Source: an uncultured bacterium (GTDB taxonomy: Bacteria; Cyanobacteriota; Vampirovibrionia; Gastranaerophilales; Gastranaerophilaceae). From it: DNA of 6,655 nt. Both the position numbers and the translations under genes were made by a program. Positions 1 to 5,828 of the stretch are shown here, in pieces. The notes below the pieces were generated by a model. That model saw only the letters and a list, made by a program, of their open reading frames with translations, had not been told where the DNA came from and did no database searches. The stretch lies in assembly GCA_937894665.1 (NCBI GenBank), contig CALAWF010000164.1, positions 1-6,655 of the forward strand, given 5' to 3'. Every line of letters starts with the position of its first letter. Position 1 is the first letter of the stretch.

Positions 1-2
1 GT

Positions 3-1337
3 ATTAAAAACTTTATCATGACAAGTTTTGGTATTGTTGGGCTTGTAGGAGTTTTATTGTACAACTCTTGGAAGTTGGCAATTATTGGCGTTACTATTAT
101 GGCAATAGCGATTACTCCTGTTACTTTGATTAGAAAAAGAATCAAAAAAGTTTCAAATGCAACAATGGTTGTCGGCGGTGATATGACGACTAATTTCAAT
201 GAAACTTTTGCCGGAAATAAAATCATGACCGCTTATAATTTGCAAGAATTGCAAAATCATAAATTTGAAAATCAAATTAAGCAACAATTTGAACTTACAA
301 TGTCTTTAACAAAAAGAGTTGGCTGGATGTCCCCTATTATGTATTTCGTTTGTTCAATTGGAATTGCTCTAGTAATGTTTTATGGTAATCATTTAATTAT
401 CAGCGGGCAAATGACTGCAGGTAGTTTTGCTTCATTTGTAACTTCATTGTTGTTACTTTACAAACCTGTTAAAAATTTAGGCGGAACATTGACGGATTTA
501 CAAACAACTTTTGTGGCTTTAGGACGAGTATTTGAGTTATTTGATTTAGTTCCACATATTAAAAATAAAGAAAATGCGATTAAAATGAACGGATTAAATA
601 CTTCAATAGATTATGAAAATGTAACTTTTGAGTATGAAGAAAATGTTCCGGTCTTAAAGAATTTCAGTTTGCACATAAATAAGGGCGAAACAATTGCTCT
701 TGTTGGAAATTCTGGAGGAGGGAAAAGTACAACTGTAAATCTTCTTCCTCGTTTTTATGATGTAAAATCAGGTAGTATTAAATTTGATGGAATAGATATT
801 CGAGATTATGAAATCGATTCTTTGAGAAATAATATTTCTTTTGTGTTCCAAGATAATTTCTTATTCTCCGGAACAATTAGGGAAAATATTTTGATGGGTA
901 GGGAAGATTCAACAGAAGATGAAATTCAAAATGTTGTAAGAATGGCTCACCTTGATGAATTTTTAAGCACTTTAGAAAATGGAATAGATACTCCGGTTGG
1001 AGAACGTGGTGCTTCTTTATCCGGGGGTCAAAGGCAGCGTGTTGCGATTGCGAGAGCAATGATTAAAAATGCTCCAATCGTAATTTTAGATGAAGCTACA
1101 TCTGCATTGGATAATGAATCAGAGGCAATTGTGCAAAAAGCCTTAGATAACTTGATGCAAAATAAGACAGTTTTTGTAATTGCTCATAGGTTATCAACAA
1201 TTAATAATGCTGATAGAATTGCTGTAATAAATGAGGGGCATTTAGTTGAACTCGGTACGCATGAAGAATTGATGTCGATTCCGGAAGGCAATTATAAACA
1301 TCTTTATGAAATGCAATTCAAATCTCAAGAAGTTTAA
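3..1337 (+). CDS. MsbA-type ABC exporter, fused permease-ATPase (5' truncated by window edge)
   Basis: This is a half-transporter with a membrane domain fused to an ATPase, of the MsbA/LmrA lipid or multidrug exporter type; it would act as a dimer in the inner membrane. The frame is open to the left edge (codons before the Met at 18 read IKNF), so the true start lies outside and about 130-150 residues with the first two membrane helices are missing compared with the usual 570-600. Numbered from the Met at 18, hydrophobic stretches lie at about 2-36 and 100-148. The nucleotide-binding domain follows from about 195: Walker A GNSGGGKST (230-238), Q-loop Q278, signature LSGGQ (334-338), Walker B VILDE with D358 and E359, SALD D-loop, and switch His H390. 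All catalytic motifs are intact. The ATPase-family call is very sure. The substrate cannot be read; lipid A core, phospholipid and drugs are all possible. A terminator follows the stop codon. Confidence 0.95.
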   Translation: MKNFIMTSFGIVGLVGVLLYNSWKLAIIGVTIMAIAITPVTLIRKRIKKVSNATMVVGGDMTTNFNETFAGNKIMTAYNLQELQNHKFENQIKQQFELTMSLTKRVGWMSPIMYFVCSIGIALVMFYGNHLIISGQMTAGSFASFVTSLLLLYKPVKNLGGTLTDLQTTFVALGRVFELFDLVPHIKNKENAIKMNGLNTSIDYENVTFEYEENVPVLKNFSLHINKGETIALVGNSGGGKSTTVNLLPRFYDVKSGSIKFDGIDIRDYEIDSLRNNISFVFQDNFLFSGTIRENILMGREDSTEDEIQNVVRMAHLDEFLSTLENGIDTPVGERGASLSGGQRQRVAIARAMIKNAPIVILDEATSALDNESEAIVQKALDNLMQNKTVFVIAHRLSTINNADRIAVINEGHLVELGTHEELMSIPEGNYKHLYEMQFKSQEV

Positions 1338-1341
1338 ATAT

Positions 1342-1379
1342 AAAAATCCCGTTTTGATTATCATAACGGGATTTTTTTT
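1342..1379 (+). terminator. Rho-independent terminator of the ABC exporter gene
   Basis: A stem AAAAATCCCGTT (1342-1353) pairs perfectly with AACGGGATTTTT (1365-1376) and runs into a tract of eight T (1372-1379). The 11-nt apical part TTGATTATCAT may extend the stem by three pairs (TGA/TCA) past one mismatch. It begins 4 nt after the stop codon of the exporter, so it ends that transcript and separates it from the CHAP gene. Confidence 0.93.
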
Positions 1380-1411
1380 AATTTTAAAAATTTTTTACAA
1401 AATTAAGGCAA

Positions 1412-1440
1412 TTTTTTATCTCAAAAATACTTTATATAAA
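1412..1440 (+). promoter_or_regulatory. Possible sigma-70-like promoter for the CHAP gene
   Basis: TATAAA at 1435-1440 could serve as a -10 box, with TTTTTA at 1412-1417 as a poor -35 at 17-nt spacing. A promoter is expected here because the exporter terminator lies upstream and the CHAP gene begins at 1476. The region is so AT-rich that such a match carries little weight. Confidence 0.25.
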
Positions 1441-1462
1441 TATAGGGGAAATATGAAAGTAC

Positions 1463-1467
1463 GAGGT
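1463..1467 (+). promoter_or_regulatory. Shine-Dalgarno GAGGT that sets the TTG start of the CHAP gene
   Basis: GAGGT lies 8 nt before the TTG at 1476. The nearest in-frame ATG, at 1485, would be 17 nt away, which is too far. The site therefore favours the TTG start. Confidence 0.6.
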
Positions 1468-1475
1468 AAATTAAA

Positions 1476-2468
1476 TTGTTTGATATGTATAGTCCTATAA
1501 CATACAATACAAATATCGAACCACTCTGTTTAGAATATCTGAGCGGAGGAGCAACTTATGGTTCCGGTTTTGGTGGCGGCTGGGGCAATTCATTTAATTT
1601 GAATTCTCTCTATACTTATGGTAACGGTTATGTTCAACCAGGGCAAACTAATTATTATGCAAATAATTATAGTTTATTTAGCGATACTAGTTGGTGTAAT
1701 TGGTCCGGAGGTTCAACTACACAAAGTTATTATCCAAGCTATTCTCAATATGGAGATGGTTTTGGATATAAGAGCTTGTTTTCTAATCAAGAATGGTGTA
1801 ACTGGCATGGAACATCCTCTGCTGCTCCGGTTGATTCCACTTCATCAACTGAATCAACTTCATCTGTCAAACCGTCAACTCAGTCAGATAACTCATCAAA
1901 ATCCGGAGCAACTAATCCGATTAAGGAATCTAATTCTTCCAAAGCCGATTCTTTAAAAAAGACAAGTCATGCTAATTCTTCTCTTCGAAAACCTACAGTG
2001 CGAGAAGGATTGCTCTCTAATGCTAAAAAATATATTGGTATAAATGAGGCAGATGGTTCTTGGAGAAAAATTTCTAATCATAAAGAATGGTGTGCTGATT
2101 ATATTTATCATGTGATAGATGAAACTTATAAGCAGCAAGGAAAACCTGTTCCTAAAGGTTTAGAAAAAGAACTACCTCCAGGGAAACCAAACCACAGAGT
2201 TGAAGAATTAAAACAATGGGGCATTGATAATGGAAAATTTTTCCAGACGGCAAATAAAAAGAATAAAGGTAAACTCATTGCAGAAAATGTCAAACCTGGA
2301 GATATATTAATTCTTCGAGAAGATGGTGCATCTCATACCGGATTTGTTACAAAGGTATATTCTGATGGTGTATTTGAAACAATAGAAGGCAATAGAAATG
2401 ATAAAGTTTGTCGAGCAAGATATAGTCCGAATTATCATGAAATTAGCGGATTTGTTCAATTAACTTAA
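1476..2468 (+). CDS. CHAP-domain cysteine amidase/endopeptidase with low-complexity, WCNW-repeat N-terminus
   Basis: A predicted CHAP (cysteine/histidine-dependent amidohydrolase/peptidase) enzyme of 330 residues; family members cut peptidoglycan stem peptides, cross-bridges or the amide bond to MurNAc. Residues 1-112 are rich in Gly, Tyr, Asn and Trp and hold two copies of an SLFS-x3-WCNW element (66-76 and 100-110). Residues 113-175 are a Ser/Thr/Lys linker. The CHAP domain spans about 176-330: catalytic Cys C206 in KEWCADYI, then the PGDILIL strand (274-280), His H287 in GASHTGFV and the EGN triad (304-306) supplying the third residue. Translation probably begins at TTG 1476, 8 nt after GAGGT; ATG 1485 is the alternative. 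No signal peptide or membrane segment is visible, so how it reaches the wall is unclear: phage-type lysis, non-classical export or a mis-set start are all possible. Its 3' end overlaps the convergent coaE by 26 nt. CHAP family sure, role inferred. Confidence 0.87.
   Translation: MFDMYSPITYNTNIEPLCLEYLSGGATYGSGFGGGWGNSFNLNSLYTYGNGYVQPGQTNYYANNYSLFSDTSWCNWSGGSTTQSYYPSYSQYGDGFGYKSLFSNQEWCNWHGTSSAAPVDSTSSTESTSSVKPSTQSDNSSKSGATNPIKESNSSKADSLKKTSHANSSLRKPTVREGLLSNAKKYIGINEADGSWRKISNHKEWCADYIYHVIDETYKQQGKPVPKGLEKELPPGKPNHRVEELKQWGIDNGKFFQTANKKNKGKLIAENVKPGDILILREDGASHTGFVTKVYSDGVFETIEGNRNDKVCRARYSPNYHEISGFVQLT
1671..1817 (+). repeat. Two-copy protein repeat SLFS-x3-WCNW-xG inside the CHAP gene
   Basis: Residues 66-79 (SLFSDTSWCNWSGG) and 100-113 (SLFSNQEWCNWHGT) of the CHAP protein match at SLFS, WCNW and the following x-Gly, with 23 residues of Tyr/Ser/Gly-rich sequence between them (79 bases at 1716-1772 plus edges). 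The DNA copies share tggtgtaa-tgg but have diverged elsewhere, so this is an old or selected duplication rather than a recent one. Confidence 0.75.
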
Positions 2469-3015
2469 TTACATTTTTTTGTAAATCTTCAACTGTAGAA
2501 TTATTATATATAATCCAATCTGCTTTTTTGACTTTTTTGTCTTGGCTGATTTGGGAATTCATTCTTTTAAGTGCATATTCTTTGGAGTAGTTATTTCGTT
2601 TGATTAATCGTTGAAGTCTAATATCATCATTAGTGTAAATAAATAAAATTTTATCAAATAAATCTGTCATGTTTGCTTCAAAAAGTAGCGGAATTGAAAC
2701 GAATGTAAATTCATTACCGGCATGAGAAGAGAAAAAATCTTGTATTTTTTCTCTAATTTGCGGATGTAAAATTGATTCTAGTTTTTGTTTCAATTTGACG
2801 TCAGAAAATACAACTTTTCCAAGTTTTTCTCTTGAGATATTTCCATCTGTTAGAATATCATAATTTTTAAATGCTTCTATTATTTCGAAATTATTGTCTA
2901 ATAATTTATGAGCAACAATATCCGTATCAAGAACTGGGTATTTTAATTCTCGAAGTGTTTTTTCTACTGTTGATTTTCCACTTGCGATATTTCCAACAAG
3001 AGCAATCTTTATCAT
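2443..3015 (-). CDS. coaE: Dephospho-CoA kinase
   Basis: CoaE catalyses the last step of coenzyme A synthesis in the cytoplasm, phosphorylating the 3'-hydroxyl of the dephospho-CoA ribose with ATP. At 190 residues it is close to the usual 195-210. Seen here: P-loop GNIASGKST (8-16), the D-T-D motif (30-32) with the following IVAHKLL that matches the family's DADxxAxxL and supplies the catalytic Asp, ILHPQIR (82-88), IPLLFEA (108-114), the Arg-rich lid RLIKRNN...ALKRMNSQ (about 136-155) and ADWIIYNN (165-172). The gene is complete. Its ATG overlaps the TGA of the pseudouridine synthase as ATGA, and no separate Shine-Dalgarno is evident, so translation is probably coupled. It is the last gene of a three-gene operon, and its final 26 nt lie opposite the end of the CHAP gene. 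Confidence 0.95.
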   Translation of the reverse strand: MIKIALVGNIASGKSTVEKTLRELKYPVLDTDIVAHKLLDNNFEIIEAFKNYDILTDGNISREKLGKVVFSDVKLKQKLESILHPQIREKIQDFFSSHAGNEFTFVSIPLLFEANMTDLFDKILFIYTNDDIRLQRLIKRNNYSKEYALKRMNSQISQDKKVKKADWIIYNNSTVEDLQKNVIKLIEQIR

Positions 3016-3746
3016 TTTTTAGATGCCAATCTGTTTAAAAAGTTTCTAAGTTCTTTTATTTGTTGAGGTTTTATTGGTTTTAAATCTCCACGTTTCAAGC
3101 CATCGAGGTTAAGTGTTGCATGTTGAATTCTTTTCAATGTTAAAACTTCAAAACCAAGATGTTCAAACATTTTTCTGATTTGGCGGTTTAAACCCTGATA
3201 CAACATAACTTCCATTACAGTATGTTTATCATCAACTTCCAAAACGTCAACTTCAGCGTAAGCCATTTTATTTGGTTCTATTTCAATCCCTTTGTACATT
3301 GTATCAATATCGTTTTGTGAAATTTTTCCGTTAATCGATACTCTGTACAATTTGGGAACTTTTACTGATGGATGAGTAAGTTCATTTATTAAATCCCCAT
3401 CATTGGTAAGTATAATTAACCCTGTAGATTCTCTATCAAGTCTTCCAACCGGTTTCAAGTGATGAAGATTTTCCGGAATTAAGTCGTAAATTGTTTTTCT
3501 ACCCTTTTCATCTTCCGATGTTGTAATATATCCTGCAGGTTTATAAAAACGATAGTACTCATGTTTAACGGGATGAATCATTTTTCCGTTTACAAAAACT
3601 TTGTCTTTCGGTTGAACAGAAAATCCTAGTTCAGTGATTCTTTTACCGTTAACAGTAACTACTCCGCTTTCTATAAGTTCATCCGCTTTTCTTCTTGAGC
3701 ATAATCCAGAAGATGCAATATACTTATTTAAACGAGTTCCGGACAT
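3012..3746 (-). CDS. rluB: S4-domain rRNA pseudouridine synthase, RluB/RsuA family
   Basis: The enzyme isomerises a specific uridine in ribosomal RNA to pseudouridine; E. coli RluB acts on U2605 of 23S rRNA. An N-terminal S4 RNA-binding domain (about 3-50, with RLNKYIASSGLCSRRKAD and VTVNGK) is followed by the RsuA/RluB catalytic domain. YRFYKPAGYITT (65-76) precedes the signature GRLDRESTGL (101-110) with catalytic D104, then LTNDGDL and THPSVKVPKLYRV. GLNRQIRKMFEHLGF (185-199) is the C-terminal family motif. The length of 244 fits Firmicute-type RluB. The ATG at 3746 has an AGAGG Shine-Dalgarno 7 nt upstream, inside the end of the thioesterase gene, which it overlaps by 19 nt. The family is sure. 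RluB rather than RsuA, RluE or RluF is a best guess from the SRRKAD start and length. Confidence 0.9.
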   Translation of the reverse strand: MSGTRLNKYIASSGLCSRRKADELIESGVVTVNGKRITELGFSVQPKDKVFVNGKMIHPVKHEYYRFYKPAGYITTSEDEKGRKTIYDLIPENLHHLKPVGRLDRESTGLIILTNDGDLINELTHPSVKVPKLYRVSINGKISQNDIDTMYKGIEIEPNKMAYAEVDVLEVDDKHTVMEVMLYQGLNRQIRKMFEHLGFEVLTLKRIQHATLNLDGLKRGDLKPIKPQQIKELRNFLNRLASKK

Positions 3747-4150
3747 TTCAATACCTCTTCAAAAGATTTTGCTAGAACTTCCGGCATTTTTCTATATAGT
3801 TTGCCGTTATTATCTATTGCTACAATAGAAACCTCTGCATCAATACAAACTTTACCTGTTTCCTTAGAGCGGATAATTTGTTTAAATTTAACTGTAAATC
3901 CGTTAAATTCTGAAATTTCTGTTTCAGTAACAACAACATCGTTTAATTTTGCAGACATTTTGTATTTTACATTTAGATTTACAACGGGAAGCACAATATC
4001 TTTTTCTTTAAGGTCAATTAAATTGTGTCCCATCATTTCACAGATTCCTACACGACCCATTTCAAGCCATCTTAGGTAAGAACCATGCCAAACAACACCG
4101 TAAGCATCGGTGTCAGAATAAAAAACCTTTTGTTCAAATATATGTTTCAT
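3728..4150 (-). CDS. YbgC-type acyl-CoA thioesterase (4HBT hotdog fold)
   Basis: A small hotdog-fold thioesterase of 140 residues that should hydrolyse short or medium acyl-CoA thioesters, or acyl groups on ACP, in the cytoplasm. The signature YSDTDAYGVVWHGSYLRWLE lies at 11-30. Y11, D15 and H22 align with Tyr14, Asp18 and His25 of E. coli YbgC, so the catalytic set is present. E. coli YbgC belongs to the Tol-Pal operon, but no tol genes are nearby; here it is the first gene of an operon with rRNA modification and CoA synthesis, which is a housekeeping setting with a loose link to CoA. A related possibility is the DHNA-CoA hydrolase of quinone synthesis. The ATG at 4150 lies 6 nt after a perfect TATAAT with no Shine-Dalgarno, so the mRNA is probably leaderless. 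The exact substrate is unknown. Confidence 0.88.
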   Translation of the reverse strand: MKHIFEQKVFYSDTDAYGVVWHGSYLRWLEMGRVGICEMMGHNLIDLKEKDIVLPVVNLNVKYKMSAKLNDVVVTETEISEFNGFTVKFKQIIRSKETGKVCIDAEVSIVAIDNNGKLYRKMPEVLAKSFEEVLKCPELV

Positions 4151-4156
4151 AGTGCA

Positions 4157-4165
4157 ATTATACCA
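4157..4165 (-). promoter_or_regulatory. Extended -10 promoter TGGTATAAT of the thioesterase-rluB-coaE operon
   Basis: Read on the minus strand, TGG TATAAT (4165 to 4157) is a consensus extended -10 element (TGn-TATAAT). Only 6 nt (4156-4151) separate it from the ATG at 4150, so transcription would begin at or within a base or two of the start codon. No good -35 is visible at 16-18 nt upstream, as is common for extended -10 promoters. Confidence 0.75.
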
Positions 4166-4166
4166 T

Positions 4167-4182
4167 TAAAAATAAATTTTTA
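4167..4182. repeat. 7-2-7 inverted repeat between divergent promoters; possible operator
   Basis: TAAAAAT-AA-ATTTTTA is a perfect 16-bp inverted repeat lying between the -10 boxes of the thioesterase operon and rex, almost at their midpoint and within both promoter spacers. A dimeric repressor bound here would cover both promoters. It differs from the known Rex consensus TTGTGAAnnnnnnTTCACAA, and in sequence this AT-rich a palindrome may arise by chance. Confidence 0.35.
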
Positions 4183-4184
4183 TG

Positions 4185-4190
4185 TATAAT
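4185..4190 (+). promoter_or_regulatory. -10 box TATAAT of rex
   Basis: A perfect TATAAT ends 6 nt before the ATG at 4197, mirroring the arrangement on the other strand. No convincing -35 is seen at 4162-4167 (ACCATT). The box lies inside codons if rex began at ATG 4182, which argues for 4197 as the real start. Confidence 0.65.
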
Positions 4191-4196
4191 AAATAT

Positions 4197-4811
4197 ATGG
4201 ATAAGAAAATTTCGGAAAAAGTTATAAACCGTTTAACTTTGTATCATTGTATTTTACAGGATTTTATCGATAAAAAAATAGAATATATTTCGAGTAAACA
4301 AATTGCAACACTTTTGAGAATTGATGATTCTCAGGTTCGCAAGGATATTAATTTGTTGAATAATTCCGGAAAATCACGAGTGGGTTATATAGTAAAAGAG
4401 TTGAAAAAATCAATTGAAACTACTTTAGGTTTTGCGAAAACAAAAAATGCTTATATCATTGGTGCTGGAAACTTAGGAATGGCACTTGCCAAATATGATA
4501 ACTTTACAAGTTATGGTTTAAATATAATAAATCTTTTTGATAATGATGACTCGAAAATTGGGAAATCTGTGAATAATAAAAGCATTATAAATATAAAAGA
4601 GCTTTCCAAATATACAAAAGCAAATGATGTAGATATTGCGATTTTAACTGTTCCCGGAAAATTTGCTCAATCTACAGCAGAATTTTTAGTAAATGCTAAT
4701 ATTAAATATATATGGAATTTTACCCCAACCGTTCTTGATGTCCCTGAAGATGTTCAGGTGTGGAATGAAAATTTGATGGGTAATTTCTTGCAGTTTACGT
4801 ATAATATTTGA
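4197..4811 (+). CDS. rex: Redox-sensing transcriptional repressor Rex
   Basis: Rex is a cytoplasmic homodimer that binds DNA when NADH/NAD+ is low and lets go when NADH rises, controlling fermentation and respiration genes. Numbered from ATG 4197 (204 residues; the family is about 205-215): a winged-helix domain at about 1-75, with helix-turn-helix SSKQIATLLRIDDSQVRKDI (32-51), and a Rossmann NAD(H) domain with GAGNLG (89-94), a strand ending LFDNDD (from 113) whose D115 would contact the adenosine ribose, and the typical C-terminal IKYIWNFTP...VPEDVQVWNENL. The wing reads NNSGKSRVGY where other Rex proteins have FGxxGxxGxGY, so the DNA contacts may differ. ATG 4182 would add MYNKY, but it lies upstream of the TATAAT box. 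No Shine-Dalgarno precedes either ATG. The gene ends 13 nt from the convergent pilin gene. Confidence 0.93.
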   Translation: MDKKISEKVINRLTLYHCILQDFIDKKIEYISSKQIATLLRIDDSQVRKDINLLNNSGKSRVGYIVKELKKSIETTLGFAKTKNAYIIGAGNLGMALAKYDNFTSYGLNIINLFDNDDSKIGKSVNNKSIINIKELSKYTKANDVDIAILTVPGKFAQSTAEFLVNANIKYIWNFTPTVLDVPEDVQVWNENLMGNFLQFTYNI

Positions 4812-4824
4812 TTTAATCGAATTA

Positions 4825-5814
4825 TTAGTGAGATGCTCCAAATTTAGGTGTATCTACTGCAATTGCACACATGTCATACCTAGTTAGCAATGTGCCTGCA
4901 GGAGGATTACATTTTGTAAATAATGCTTCATCATACTTTTCTGGATAAATGTTCTTTTTATTGAAATCGTATAATTGAGTATTATTTCTTTCCAAAATTT
5001 CTTTTATGTAATCATTATATGTATAAGAAAGTGTTTTTTTGAATTGGATATTTTCTCCATTTGGGGAATACCAGCCCCAAGCAAGATGTTTTGCTTGACG
5101 GTAGGAATAGTATGGAGAATAATATTTGGCTTTGTTTTCTGTATATGAAAGTCTTGCAGAGAAAAATTTGCTGTCATATTCTGCAACACCCATAGGAATT
5201 GCAGCTCCTGTCGGAATTATTGCAAATGCAAAAACGTCAGGCATCTTTTTCTCAGTTTGATCAACTTTAATTGTATGTGGTCTGTTTGGATATTCAGTTC
5301 CATTCAAATCAACATACACCATAAAAAATTGCAAAGTAAAATTAGGTGTTTCGGGATTGTAATAGCTTCTTTCCATTGCAGGATATTTATTATCTCTTAT
5401 AATTTCAGAGATATAGAATTTAACACCGGTTAGAGATTCTAGGTTTGGTGTAAGTTTTGAAAAGTCTATATCTTCATGTTTTAGGTATGTAACATTATTT
5501 GAAAGAGCCGGTATGTTACATGATGCAGAATCGGTGTTGATATAAGATGCCAGTCCTTTACAAAGTTTCTTGTATGGGTCATTGATTCCTGCGGCATTGT
5601 CTGCTGATGTAATTATAAAAGGATTTGTTTCATCTTTGTATGCCAAATCGTATGTTGCCAAATTCAAGGCATCATATACCGTTGCATACTTTGTTTTTAT
5701 AGATTTTTGATCAAGATATTGTTTGGGTTTCGTTGTTGTAAATGTTATTGCAATAAGAATGCCTGCAATAACTAAACATAGTATAACTTCTGCCAAGGTG
5801 AATGCTTTTCTCAA
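4825..5814 (-). CDS. Large pilin-like protein with type IV prepilin leader (329 aa)
   Basis: The N-terminus MRKA^FTLAEV followed by a 20-residue hydrophobic helix is a prepilin signal: prepilin peptidase would cut before F5 and methylate it, and E9 is the conserved Glu5 of the mature protein. Ala replaces the usual Gly at -1. Such proteins build type IV pili or type II secretion pseudopili. After the helix comes an Ala/Tyr-rich stretch (39-60), then an exported domain with C85 and C99, VDLNG (168-172) and PDVFAFAIIPTG (192-203), and a Tyr-rich tail with C302 and C316. It is longer than major pilins (120-180), so a minor or specialised pilin is likelier. Translation starts at a TTG with Shine-Dalgarno AGAGGA, whose bases overlap the stop of the pilin gene 12 nt upstream, so the two are co-expressed. 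Its ligand or filament is not known. Confidence 0.85.
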   Translation of the reverse strand: MRKAFTLAEVILCLVIAGILIAITFTTTKPKQYLDQKSIKTKYATVYDALNLATYDLAYKDETNPFIITSADNAAGINDPYKKLCKGLASYINTDSASCNIPALSNNVTYLKHEDIDFSKLTPNLESLTGVKFYISEIIRDNKYPAMERSYYNPETPNFTLQFFMVYVDLNGTEYPNRPHTIKVDQTEKKMPDVFAFAIIPTGAAIPMGVAEYDSKFFSARLSYTENKAKYYSPYYSYRQAKHLAWGWYSPNGENIQFKKTLSYTYNDYIKEILERNNTQLYDFNKKNIYPEKYDEALFTKCNPPAGTLLTRYDMCAIAVDTPKFGASH

Positions 5815-5822
5815 TTTATAAA

Positions 5823-5828
5823 TCCTCT
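5823..5828 (-). promoter_or_regulatory. Shine-Dalgarno AGAGGA that sets the TTG start of the 329-aa pilin
   Basis: On the minus strand AGAGGA is followed by 8 nt (tttataaa) and then TTG at 5814-5812. It overlaps the TAG stop of the preceding pilin gene. The next codons give a textbook prepilin leader (RKAFTLAE), so the TTG start is well supported by both site and protein. Confidence 0.8.

Noticed and set aside
1618..1956. Second open frame of 112 codons inside the CHAP gene
   Set aside because: It runs through the Gly/Ser-rich low-complexity part, where stop codons are rare in other frames; it has no ribosome site and its product shows no domain.
2469..2484. TTACA-TTTTTT-TGTAA hairpin just after the CHAP stop, as a terminator for the convergent pair
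   Set aside because: The stem is five pairs with one G-C pair, the T run is the loop rather than the tail, and it would not terminate transcription.
4182..4196. ATG 4182 as the start of rex, adding five residues
   Set aside because: The perfect TATAAT at 4185-4190 would lie inside the coding sequence, there is no Shine-Dalgarno, and the family length fits a start at 4197.
4807..4821. TTTGATT...AATCGAA palindrome between rex and the convergent pilin gene as a bidirectional terminator
   Set aside because: The stem is short and AT-rich with a wobble pair, overlaps the rex stop and has no T tract after it on either strand.
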